From Linnemannia schmuckeri (taxonomy: Eukaryota > Mortierellomycota > Mortierellomycetes > Mortierellales > Mortierellaceae), in contig JANATG010000010.1 of the NCBI GenBank assembly GCA_029449235.1, positions 992,001 through 1,056,000 of the forward strand: 64,000 nt of DNA. The letters are read 5' to 3'. Of the stretch, positions 11,201 to 22,605 are shown piece by piece. Position numbers and translations under genes: made by a program. Each line of letters begins with the position of its first letter. Position 1 is the first letter of the stretch. The notes below the pieces were generated by a model. The model saw nothing but the letters and a program-made list of their open reading frames with translations, searched no databases and had not been told where the DNA came from.

Positions 11201-14142
11201 CACCTCCGCTTCCGCTCGATCCAGAGCCTGCACCACCAGCGCCACCTGAGCCTGAATCCCCACTTCCGGCAGAACCAGAGCCACCAGAACCATTGCCACC
11301 AGCGCCGCCAGAACCAGAGCCGCCAGAGCCGCCAGAGCCACCGGAGCTAGAACCTCCGCTACTACCAGAGCCAGAGCCGTCAGAACCAGAACCACCGCTA
11401 CCGCCAGAGCCGGATCTTCCGCTGCCACCAGAATCACTGCCTCCAATGCTACCAGCGCCGCCAGAGTCACTTGAGCCCCCAGAAATAGGACCACCAGCAC
11501 CACCAGTACCAGAATCACCAAAGCCTCCGGAACCAGAGCTACCAGAACCAGAACCACCAGCGCCGTCAGAACCATCAGAACTGCCAGAACCACCAGATCC
11601 ACCAGAACTGGAGGAACCAGAGCCACCAGAACCACTAGAACCAGAGGAGTCGGAGCCATCAGCACCGCCAGATTCACCAGCACCGCCAGATCCTCCTGAG
11701 CCAGATCCTCCAGAACCACCTGAGCCAGAGCCTCCAGGAAGGCCACCAGGAACAAATCCACCGCTTCCTCCACCTCCTCCACTTCCTCCGCTTTCTCCTT
11801 CACCGCCTTCATGCTCACCTTCACCACTCTCACCGTCCTCATGGCCCTCACCCTTCTCACTATTCTCTCCTTCCTCCTCCTCCTCATCATCATCGTCATC
11901 GCCATCATCTTCATCTTCGTTGTTGCGGATACCAGGACGGTAGATTGAGACAGGAGCAGAGCCGCCCAGTTTACCTTCCTCCCCAGGGGCAAGGTTGGTG
12001 CTACAGTCCTCATCGCGATCGCAGCTACCGTAGACTATGATGCCATCACCGCAGCTGGCACAGGCTAGGCCACCAGGACTGGGGCCGCCCTGGGACTGGG
12101 CGACGATCTCGTAACCGTGATCGGATTCGGCGGTGTCAATGCTCCATACACCTACTCCCTTTGGATTCTGTTGTTGAGAGATGCAACGAGAAAATACGTC
12201 GGAAGCAGTAGGCGCGAAATGATAGGGAGTAAGAGGGGGAAGGATATGGAGAAGAAATAAGGACGAATATTAATTATAGAAGTCGCATGAACAATGTGGT
12301 CGATGTCACCTCCAAAAAAAAATCCTTCGTTCTAAACTGTGTATAAGCGTACGCGCGTCATTTCTGCTTTACCTTGCCAAAGATCCAGAGCTGGCCTCCA
12401 TAGTGGACAGAGCGCGGATGGTCAACCTCCAATTTGGGCAAAGGGTGGAACCCTCCCTTCTCCTCATACCCCTTATGCTCATGGTAGAGGATATCGACCG
12501 GTCGAGGGCTGGGACGGTCAGCGATCGAGATGTCGAACCAACCAGAGCCATGGGGGCCAAAGAGAAAGAGGGTTGTATTCTCACAGCGACTGCCGTGGTC
12601 ACCCTCGTGCTTGTACTTTTTGGGGTTCTTGTGGAATGTGTAGTGGTTTGGATTGACGGGTGCTGCAATGAGAGTCAGGTTGGAGGGGAGCACCTCACGA
12701 CTAGGTTGTGTGTTTGTTTTTGTTGATCATTGAAAAAGGATAGGGGGGAAGAGAACGACATAGGGGTAAGTTAGTCTTGTGCAAAAGTGATAGAGAGCAT
12801 TGCTGGGCAGGTAGATAGAGGTAGGGGCAGACTAGGATAAAAATACGCAAGCAGGTGCGCTCAGAACGACAAAGAAGGGGCGGTGATCAAAGAATGGCTT
12901 CGATTCCCTCACCTCCACTCCTCAGGTCAACAACAACAACAGTAGCAGCATAACAAAGTGAAGCGGATGAGGGAAATAGAGAATAAGGAGAGGAGTGGAA
13001 GGAAAGGATCTCACTTACGCAACCTTGATGTCGTGGCAAGAGTAGACCTGGTGGTTCACTAGCTGGACACCTGTCAAATGGTCCCTCTTATTGGCATCCT
13101 TCCAATGGATGACCAACGTGTCAATGGCCTCCTCGGACCCGGCACTAAAGTTGTCATGGGCAGGAGCCTCTTTGCGGTAAGACTGGTAGACGACAGAAAT
13201 CTGATTGGGATACTTAAACTTGATCTGCTTGGCATCGGCCTTGACCTTGATCTTGTTACCCTTCTCAAAGTTCTCCTCATGGCAGGAACACTCCTTGTCG
13301 AGACGCACATGGGTCCAGGTTCGTTGGTCGTGGTCCCAGATTGAGAAGCCTCCCTCGCCATCGCCCTCGTAGCTGGGGACCATGAATTTGTGGTCGCTGG
13401 AGAGGAAGCAATGCTCCGTGTCGAATCGGCGCCTCTGATGGACAGCACCTCCTGGATATGGGAGCGAGGTCCATTGGGCGTGTTGCCAATCAAACCCTTC
13501 GTCCCCCTTGTCTTGCCATTCCTCGTCGCTGTCTGCACGGTCTCCCTTTTGCTTTTCTTCCTTGGTGCTGTCGCATGCCTCGGTCGAGTTGATAAAGCTA
13601 AAGGTCAGGACTTCTTTAGAATCGTATCCGATGATGAAAGTCCGTCCGTTAGCCTTGTCGACCACCAGACATGCCGATTTCAGCACTGGCGGTGGCTCTG
13701 CATGCCAGCGTTTGCTGAGTTGTTGTCGCGCCTCAAGGGCCCGTGAGCCTATTGGGCGAAATGTTTTGAAGTGGATGTGTTGGTCGGGGGTTGTTATTCA
13801 AGGAAAAGATTGAAGGAGGGGGGAGAAATGAAAGACAGTGTCAGGGAGAAGGTTCTTTCTCATAGATACAAATCAGATCACGGAGTCATTGTTCAATTGC
13901 GATATTAGTGAGTCGTGGTAGTGAATTGACTGGTTAGTTGACGGTGGCGGCGGCGGTAGAGGCAGACAAGAGGGAGAAGGGGAAGAAGGGGAAGGAGGGG
14001 ACGGGGTTCCTGCCTTCTGTCAAGCCTTTTTTTTTTTTGCACACTTGCCTGATAGTGATGATGCTGATGCTGGAGATGCTGTAGTGAATGTATAGAGAAT
14101 GCAGTTGCAGATTAAGGCTACCAACAGGAGGGCTGCCTTCAT
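8217..14142 (-). CDS. Receptor-like transmembrane pseudokinase with Gly-Ser stalk
   Basis: Predicted type I membrane protein of 1700 residues from four exons: 14142-14049, 13748-13019, 12700-12373 and 12167-8217. A signal peptide (MKAALLLVALICNCILYTF) opens it; an in-frame ATG 33 nt upstream is a possible longer start. The ectodomain (about 30-450) looks beta-propeller-like, with four N-glycosylation sequons (NST, NFS, NLT, NTT) and several Cys. Then come an acidic run, about 230 residues of Ser-Gly repeats, one transmembrane helix at 783-803 with a basic stop (KRRR), and a disordered Thr/Gly-rich region. A kinase-like domain spans about 1242-1690. Its catalytic loop reads HLSLSPASIFL: the HRD Asp is Ser1445, and the loop Lys and Asn are also Ser. 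DFG reads DFS (D1497), while SPE and DMWSLG persist. I infer a signalling scaffold, not an active kinase. The first intron is GC-AG. The exact ectodomain family is not identified. Confidence 0.85.
11190..11800 (-). repeat. Coding Ser-Gly repeat region (stalk of receptor-like protein)
   Basis: Imperfect tandem SGGSGS-type codon repeats in frame within the last exon of the receptor-like gene. The plus strand reads as repeated CCAGAACCACC-like units, which also creates long open frames in other frames. An acidic Asp/Glu run is coded just before it, around 11845-11925. Confidence 0.9.
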
Positions 14143-17100
14143 GGTGGTGGACCGAGTAGCAGATGTACAACCCATGGTGCTTGTACCACGGGCGGAGTTC
14201 AACGGGTGTGTACGGTGATATTAGAGTGTGAAAGAAGTAAAAAGGTGAAAAGGCGGCTTTTGTAGGCGGTTGAAATTCTCTCAACCTCGGAATGCAAAGG
14301 CAAAAAAAAAGACAAGGGTTGGTTGGTTGGGTGGGTGGATGACTGGGGTGGATGGGAATGTGGGTGATCAAAAATCGAATAGTGGAAAGGGACAGGGACG
14401 AGTTATCCGATATAGACAATGCACAAGTTGGAGAAGGGGAGAAGGGGAGAAGGAAGAGAAGCAAGAAGAGGAAGAAAGAAGGAAGAAGAGAAGAGAGTGA
14501 TCAAGAAAGAAAAAGAAAAGAAAGAGGGATCAGTGGTATAGGATGAATCTGTAGGGTGGGGTTTTGCTCAGATAAAGGAGCGAGCGAGGATAGAGAAAGA
14601 GAAGAGAGCAGTGAGACGAAGAAAAGGGAGGGAATAGGGCCACGCAGCTCAGAAAATTAACGAGGAATGATGAGTGTGGGGATATGGTGAGCAAAGCATG
14701 AAGAAGAAGAAAAAGAGAGGAGGATTCCAACCTTGAACTTGAACAAGACGACTACATACAAAGAATGGGTGTGTTGCACACTCCCTTTTTTTTGTTTTTC
14801 TTTCTTTTGTAATTGATGATTGTTTTAATGTGGTGGTGCTCCAGGGAGAGGAGGACACATACAAAAATGTCCATCTTGCCTGGCTCCCTTTTCCTCTTCC
14901 CTTTTGTTCGTTTCCTTTCCTTTCCTTATCCCTTCTTCTCCTTCCCCTTCTTCTTTCCCTCTCTCTCCCCTTCCACCCATCAACGTCTCTTGCAGCTTAC
15001 CACGGCATGTCTTCGTCTCCTCGTCTTTGTATCCCTCTCTTTCTCTTCACATACTCATACCTAAGGGATACATAAAGGATGTTGTCTCGCCTGCCCTGTC
15101 CCTTATTTTTTTCTGTCCTTTTTTCGCCTCGTACCTATTCTTTTTTGTGTGCCATTGGTGTGTGCGCGACAATGACAACCTCCTTACTTTGCATGCAACC
15201 CCGTTATTTTTTTTTGTTGAATTTTTTCATGCCTGTCATCTGCCTGCCCGCCACAGCTAAAGCATTATAACTCGCTCCAAATGGCTTCTGGACATTATTA
15301 CTACATACCGTGCACATACTTCAGGCGCTCCTTTTTCACTAACATTTTGGATCCGTCTCCTTATACTTGGTTGCTTATCCTTTTTTTGCACAGTGGTTTA
15401 TTCGGTCTTGTTTTTTGCATTTTTAAACTTGGCGATGATTATCTTGCTTTATGCTGTTACTCATTGCTCTTTTTGTGGTACGGGAAAAAGTGACAACGCC
15501 ATTGCCTAGACATGACATGCAGGTCGCGCCTTTTTTTTACATATTTTTGCTTTTCACTCCCTTATTTACTCCCATTATGCAGTTGGGTCCATCAGCACAC
15601 GTACGGTGTTGCTTCCATCTTCTTTTTCTGAAGCTTTTTCTACGCGAACCCCTAGCATGGACCATACGCAGGACGGACAGGATAGGGAAAAAGATAAAAA
15701 AAAGAGCGAAAGAAAGAGAGAAACACTTTTACTGTCCAACAAGTGCCTATCGCATGGACAAACCCGGCATATCCTTTTGGTTATTTTTGAGCTGCCAGTA
15801 GGCGCCGAAGAAGGGATTACAATATGTCTGGGTTTCTTTTTTCTTTCTCGTCATGTCTCTTTGCCTGCCTGGCCCTGTCTGTTTTTTACTCGTCTCTTCC
15901 GCCCTGCCCCTTCAGATATATTGATTTATCCCTTTCGCCCTTTGTCAAAAGTGTTAGCCAACCCTTTCTTGGCCTCCCATATTCCCAGTTCACCCTAGAT
16001 GAAATAAACACACTGCAACAAATGCGACCATGAAAGGGTAATACATATTTTCGGCGCATTTGTTACCTTCCCTCATCTCACTTTCCCCTTCCCGCACATA
16101 CACATACATGCATCCTCCCTCTCTCAGAATAGCTACAAGCGAACAAGACCCCTTGATTTTTATATCCCTCTGCTGACTTTGACATTCTGCGCTAATGTAG
16201 CTGTTTTTTTCCCTGGGGACCACCGTCTTGGAACCACTGGCGGAGAGTCTTTTAGAGCAGGGCTCAGATTGCAATAAGGCTTGTGTTGTTTTTCGCTTGA
16301 ACGGTCCATGACTAGGTTACTAGCTAGAAGAAGAAGAACCTTCGTCGCCTTGAGAATGTTACTAGTTACCAAAGAGAGGGGATTTTATCATAATATTCGT
16401 AGTCTTCCCATCACTCGACCCTCTTTTTCTTTTCCAGAGGCTGGAAATCCAGGAATACAAACAAGGTATTAAACAAAAAAAAAAAAAAAAAAAAAAAAAA
16501 AACAAGTCTTGGCATGGCTCTCTCTCTGTCTCTCTGTCTCTCTGTCTTATTTTTCCACATGAGTGATCGTTGCTTGGTTTTTACGCCCATCGTTTATTCA
16601 GGCTGTAGGGTTGTCTGGAAAATCAAAGCTGTGCAAAAGCGCCACTAAACCCATTTTTGGGACTAATGGGCATAAACGCGTCTTGTCTCATTCACCGACT
16701 ATAAGGTTTTTTTGTCGTTGATTATCATGATCAAGCTTTTTAGGTTTCGTTGGGCAACTGTTTTTTTTGCTTTTTTATTTTCCGGAGGCTGCGAGCTTTT
16801 TTACTTTTTGGGAACTGACGATGGGAACACATCAATAGCACAAGTCTTGGTATACACACGCACACATACACACACGCACAGGCATCACTCTCATTGTGAA
16901 GGTGAGAGAGAGAATGGAAGGAGAGTAGGAAAAAAAAAAACTTGTGCCATTAGATGAGCTACATGGGATAGCTTGTGTCAATTTGTGGAGAAATCGACTG
17001 CGAGAAAGCGTAGCAATTAATAGAAAATGCCCCAGACACCAAGGGCATAAGGGGCAGAAATATTTTTTTATTTCTATCGTCTACGGCAGCTATGTAACTT

Positions 17101-18155
17101 CTGCGCACCCTCTTGGAGCAAAACCCGCTTACCAGGTAAGAGTAGAAGCGCAGCAAAAAGAAATGCATTCTAGACCTTCTTTTGCTTGCTTGCACTCCTT
17201 TCATTTTGTCGAGAAGGGATATAAGGGATTGGAGAAGACACCATAGCCAATAAAAGCTTAACGCAAACAAGAATGGACCTAAAAGCCGAAGTAGAGGTGT
17301 TTCCTCTTCTCTCGTTCTCTCTTGTGTCACAAAAAAAGAGGTGGAAAGGGTGGATAAACCCAAATCAGGATAAACTGTTAGTGGTCGCGGAAAAGCAAAG
17401 CAGAAAGATCGAGAGTAAAGCGAGTAGAGCGGCGTGTTAAATGTCTACTGGATAAGTAAAAAAGAACAGAAGAACCTTTAACAAAGGCTACCTTACCCTC
17501 CCTATTGACTTCTATCGTTAGGTGTTTTCTTTGTTCGTTCTGCGCATCTGGACTTAAAAGAGCAGCCAAAAAAAGAAAAGAAAAAGAACGACTAGATAGT
17601 AGGTAAACAGACACTCCGCATTTTGTGCATATTTGGTTTTTTTTCTTTTTTGAGGCTTCTTTTCTTTGTTGTCCATTTGTGATTATATTTTTTTTTTGTG
17701 TTTGTTTACGGATGCATCCATGTCGGCGTCAAAAAAAAACTGCGGAGGGAGATACAACAACAAGGGCGAACAAAGTCATGATGGTTATTGTCGTCCTTTA
17801 GCTGCATTCTCGGAAATGCCCTTACCTTCAATGTTTATTTGGTTTTGCCTTTTTTCGCTTTCTTGGGTGATGTTATTTAATAGCCCAACGATCCCCTCCT
17901 CCCTTCATTTCTCTGTACTTTGTCATCTCTTCTCCACCCCCCTTCCCAACACTCCTCACACCCTATCATCGCTCCTAACCCTGTCAGGTTCTCTTTCTCC
18001 CTTTTTATTTCGACCGGTGTCTCCAAGCACGCACTAGCACCACCTTTTTCTTTCACTCTTCATCCTTCACCAACACCCTGTTCATTTCAATCCTCTAGCT
18101 GTCAAAGCACCAGCATTTTCCCTTTTGTGTGCAATTGATACCCTCCTCCTCCATC
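14143..18155. other. Long divergent intergenic region
   Basis: Four kilobases between the receptor-like gene (minus) and the ABCB transporter (plus), so it should hold both promoters. It contains strand-biased pyrimidine/purine tracts (14440-14620 and 14880-15000), an A28 run at 16475-16502, and a CA-rich microsatellite around 16853-16881. Pyrimidine-rich sequence 17880-18120 directly precedes the ABC start. I see no convincing coding exon, tRNA or repeat element with ends. Confidence 0.6.
16475..16502. repeat. A28 homopolymer
   Basis: Uninterrupted run of 28 A in the intergenic region, followed by a short CTCT/GTCT-rich stretch. No flanking duplication seen. Confidence 0.85.
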
Positions 18156-21100
18156 ATGACAAAGGAAGAGATTCTCGAAGCCGACAGTTCAGAGTGGCAC
18201 CAACTCGACAGTCGTATCCCTGAATCCGGATCGTACCACAAGACTGACATCGAGAGGGCAGAGATAGATTCTACTTCTGTGCCGGAAGAGTTGAATGTCG
18301 ACACCAAAATCGACTCCAAGAAGACGACAAAGAAGAAAGAACCTAAGGACCCTAAGGTTACCTACTTCCAGCTCTACCGTTTTGCGAGCACCTGGGACTG
18401 GACTTGCGTAGTGTAAGTCTTTCCTTTGCTTGTTCATTTGCATTTCTTCTTCGTTTTTGTGTATATGTGTGTGGCTAGCCGTTTACAATTCTTCCTTGTC
18501 GCTCCACAGGAGGTTTATCCGTTGTTGACAAAATGCACGTGCACGTGCACCACTTATCCCCCTTCTCTTGGTCTCCTTTTCTTCCTCTCTGAACAGCGTT
18601 GGTACACTGTGCGCGATTGTCAACGGAGTCGGCAACCCGCTGATCGCCCTATTGATGGGTTCAGTCATCACCAGTATCGGGTCCAACTTTAACAATACAG
18701 AAAAATCCGTCGCCGAGGTTAAGCACGTCGTCATCCAGTTCACTTACGTCGGAGCCATCATCTGTGTGACCTCCTACATCCAGATGTGCGCTTTCTCCAT
18801 GTCGGCCGAGAACCAGACCAAGCGGATCCGCGAAAAATACCTCCACGCCATTCTGCGACAAGACATTGCCTGGCATGATACCTCCAAGAACAACGAGTCG
18901 CTTAATTCGCGTCTCAGTGCCGATACTCAGTTGATCTTTGAGGGTCTGGCGGATAAGGTTGGGGTTTGTCTGAGTAGTTTGATCTCGTTTGTTACTGGAT
19001 TTGTTATTGCCTTTTGTTATGGGTGGAGAATGACTTTGGTCCTCCTCTGTGTTGTCCCTGTCCTTGCTGGTAAGGCTTTTTTTTGTATTGAAGCTGTGAA
19101 CGTGTTAAAGTTCTTGCTCGAAATAGTCACAATGACCAAACGCGATACACTTAACTATGTGTAGTGTCGATGGCGTTCATGATGAAGTTCAGTACCGAGA
19201 CAACGACGGACGGACAGGATGCGTATGCTGTTGCCGGAGGTATTGCCGAGCAAGCGATTGCATCCATTCGTACCGTCGTTGCCTTTGACGGTCAGAAGCG
19301 CGAGATGAAAAAGTACACCGAGGTCGTCAATCAGGCCTACAAGGCCGGCATCAAGAAGTCCATCGGCACCGGTCTTGGTATGGGACTCTTTATGGGCATC
19401 CTTTTCCTCAGTTATGCACTCTCGTTCTGGTACGGTAGTCGCGAGGTCAAGGACAGAAATATGGAATCTGGTGATGTGACGACGGTTCTCTTTGGTGTCA
19501 TCATTGGTGCCTTTTCTTTCGGAAGTATCGGGCCTAGCGTCACCAACTTTTCCAAGGCCCAGGCTGCTGCCTACCACATCTTCAGGACTATCGAACGTGT
19601 CCCCGAGATTGACTCTTCTAGCCCCGACGGTCTCAAGCCAGAGAAAATCACAGGCCATATTGTTGTCAAGGACGTTGATTTCGCGTACCCTTCTCGTCCT
19701 GATGTCCCTATCTTGAACAAGATGAACATTGAGGTCCAGCCTGGTCAGACTGTCGCCTTGGTTGGTCACTCTGGATCTGGAAAGTCTACCATCATTGGCC
19801 TCATTGAGCGATTCTACAACCCCTCCTGTAAGTTTTCACAGTCGCTGTTTGGGTGTGAAGTTCAGTGCCAATAGTTTGATCCGTAGTTATTGACCCATTG
19901 GAGAATTTATTCCCTAACTCAATAGCCGGAACAATTACTCTCGACGGCAACGAGCTCAAGGATCTCAACGTCTGCCACCTTCGCGATAGTATCGGTCTTG
20001 TCTCTCAGGAACCTGTTCTTTTCAACGCGACTATCAAGCAAAACATCATCTATGGTGCACGCAAGGACCAGCCCACACCTACCGATCAAGAGATCGAAGT
20101 CGCCTGTCGTTTGGCCAATGCTCACGAGTTCATTAGTCTCCTCCCCGAGAGATATAATACCATGGTCGGCGAGCGTGGCACTCTCTTGTCTGGAGGCCAG
20201 AAGCAGCGTATCGCCATTGCCCGTGCAATGATCAAGAACCCTCGCATCTTATTGCTCGATGAGGCCACCTCTGCCCTCGATACCGAATCTGAGCGCATTG
20301 TTCAGGCTGCCTTAGACAAGGCCGCTGCTGGTCGGTCGACGATTGTTATTGCGCACCGTCTTTCTACCATCATGAATGCCGATTTGATCTATGTCATGGA
20401 CAAAGGTGTTGTTCTTGAGTCTGGTACTCACTCCTCTCTCATGAAACTTGGCGGTGTCTACTCTGAGCTTGTCGAGAAGCAACAGCTCAAGTCTGGTGGA
20501 GTCGATGTCGAAGCTCAGCCCGAATCTGAGGCCTCTGTTCCTACTATCACCATCGCCTCCAATACTCGTGCTCCCCTCGGTACTCGCACCAGCACTCGAT
20601 TTGGTGGTTTGCTCCGCCGCATGTCGTCCCAGCATTCTGCTACCGGTTCTGAAAAGAATGCTGAAGAGGTTGCTTTGGAGATCCCCGAGGACGAGGAGAC
20701 AACAATGGCTCGTGAGAAGAAGGAAGCTGCCCGGAAGCTCAAACTCCAGAAGGCCCCTATCTCTCGCACGATCGGTTATCTCCGTAGCGACATTCTCTTT
20801 TGTGTTCTCGGAATCTTCTTTGCCATTATCCAGGGCGTCACCTTCCCACTGATGTCACAGGTCATGTCGAGAGCCATCACCACCCTGACCAGAAGGGACG
20901 AGATCGGATACGACTATACTGGAGATGCAAACAAGTTCGCCCTCCTTTTTGTCGCGACCGCCGTCGTTGCCTTTAGTGGATTCTGCTTTGGTCTCATGCT
21001 CCTGTTGGTCACAGGCGAGAGGCTGACCCGCAAGATGCGCTTGCTGAGTTACCAAGCCATCTTGAGGCAAGAGATGGCCTTCTTTGACCGACCCGAGAAC

Positions 21101-22605
21101 TCAACTGGTGCTCTCGCGAGTCGACTTGCCACAGATTCCCAGCAGATGTTGGACATGGTCTCCCAGGTCATTCTGACGACCTTCTCCGCTCTTTCAACCA
21201 TCACTTGCGGTTTTGTTTTTGGTTTCATTGCCAGCTGGAGAATGACACTGATTATCCTTGCCTCGGTTCCTGTCATTGGATTCGCTCAGTATCTGGAACT
21301 CGCTGCGTTAACTGGATTCGGTGAGAAGACTCGCAAGGCCTACGAAAAGTCGGGTCACGTCGCAGGAGAGGCAATTGCCAACATTCGTACGGTTGTCTCG
21401 TTGGCCAAGGAGGATGCCTTTGAGGCCCGATATACCAGTGTCTGTGTTGAGCCCCACAAGTATTCGATCAACAACGCCATCTATGCTTCTGCAGGTTTCG
21501 CCCTTGCCCAGGGTACCGCCTATTGGTCTTACGCTCTTGGCTTCTTTGCCGGTAATTAATTCACTTTTGATCCTTGTTTTATAGCTTCCACCACGCATGA
21601 AAACTGACACCAATACGCCTTGTTTTTTTTCTACCCTGCAATTATTTCTTAGGCTACAAACTGGTGGAGAAGGGTTTGATCGATTGGGGTCAGATGTTCA
21701 ACAGCATGTTCGCGATCGTGTTCTGCGCGATTTCGCTGGGTCACATCACGTCAGAGCTCCCCAAGTTCGCCAAGGGTAAGCAGTCAGCCATCAATGTCTA
21801 CGAACTCCTCGACAAGAACACCACCATCGATGTCGACCGTGACGGAATCCAACTCTCCACCATCAGCGGCTCCCTTGCTCTCGAAAAGGTCGAGTTTGCC
21901 TACCCGACCCGACCCGACCAAAAGCTCTTCGATGGCATCGATATCGCGATCCGACCTTCTGCGACAGTCGCCCTTGTTGGTCCCTCCGGATGTGGCAAAT
22001 CGACCGTCATTGGGTTGTTGGAGCGATGGTACGATACCGATGGTGGCCGTGTCGCCGTTGAGACTTACAACCTCAAAGACTTGCAACTTCACAGTATCCG
22101 CAACCATATGGCTCTTGTCGGACAGGAACCTGTCCTTTTCGACATCTCAATCAAGGACAATATCCTGTACGGTCTTCCGGACGACATCGAGGGGACTATG
22201 GAGCAGGTGGAGGAGGCTGCCCGCTTGGCCAATATCCACAACTTTGTCGTCTCCCTCCCTCAAGGATATGACACCCGTGTGGGTGATAAGGGCTCTCAAC
22301 TCTCGGGCGGTCAGAAGCAACGTATCGCAATTGCTCGTGCCTTGATCCGTAAACCCAAGGTGCTGTTGCTGGACGAGGCCACGTCGGCGTTGGATTCTGA
22401 GTCGGAGAAGCTGGTCCAGGAGGCGTTGGACAAGGCGCGTGCTGGCCGGACGACCATTGTGATTGCTCATCGTCTGAGTACCATCCAGGACGCAGACTTG
22501 ATCCTGGTGGTCAAGGATGGTAGTGTTGTCGAGTCTGGTCGCCATTATGAGTTGATTGCTCTTGGAGGTGTCTATGCCGAGCTCTGCAAGAAGCAGAACC
22601 TCTAA
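18156..22605 (+). CDS. Full-length ABCB (multidrug resistance type) ABC transporter
   Basis: ATP-driven exporter of the P-glycoprotein family, 1323 residues, built from five exons: 18156-18412, 18597-19069, 19165-19827, 19926-21551 and 21653-22605, all phases matching. Layout is TMD1-NBD1-TMD2-NBD2. Residues 1-85 are a charged cytosolic leader. NBD1 has Walker A GHSGSGKST (444-452), signature LSGGQ (551-555) and Walker B ILLLDEAT. A Ser/Glu-rich linker follows at about 650-740. NBD2 has Walker A GPSGCGKST (about 1116-1124) and LSGGQ (about 1223-1227), again with LLLDEATSALD. Both sites look catalytically complete. The first ATG after the pyrimidine-rich leader (TCCATCATGACA) is the start. The substrate cannot be told. 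A Zn2Cys6 regulator gene lies 3 kb downstream in the same direction. Confidence 0.95.

Noticed and set aside
11149..11943. Plus-strand 264-codon Pro/Glu frame opposite the stalk
   Set aside because: It is the antisense image of the Ser-Gly codon repeat; the minus strand has signal peptide, membrane helix and kinase-like motifs in one phase-consistent frame.
10424..12013. Minus-strand 529-codon Val/Leu/Ala-rich frame
   Set aside because: Shifted frame of the same repeat; sequence is a monotone of VLAL-type residues and runs through the real coding frame.
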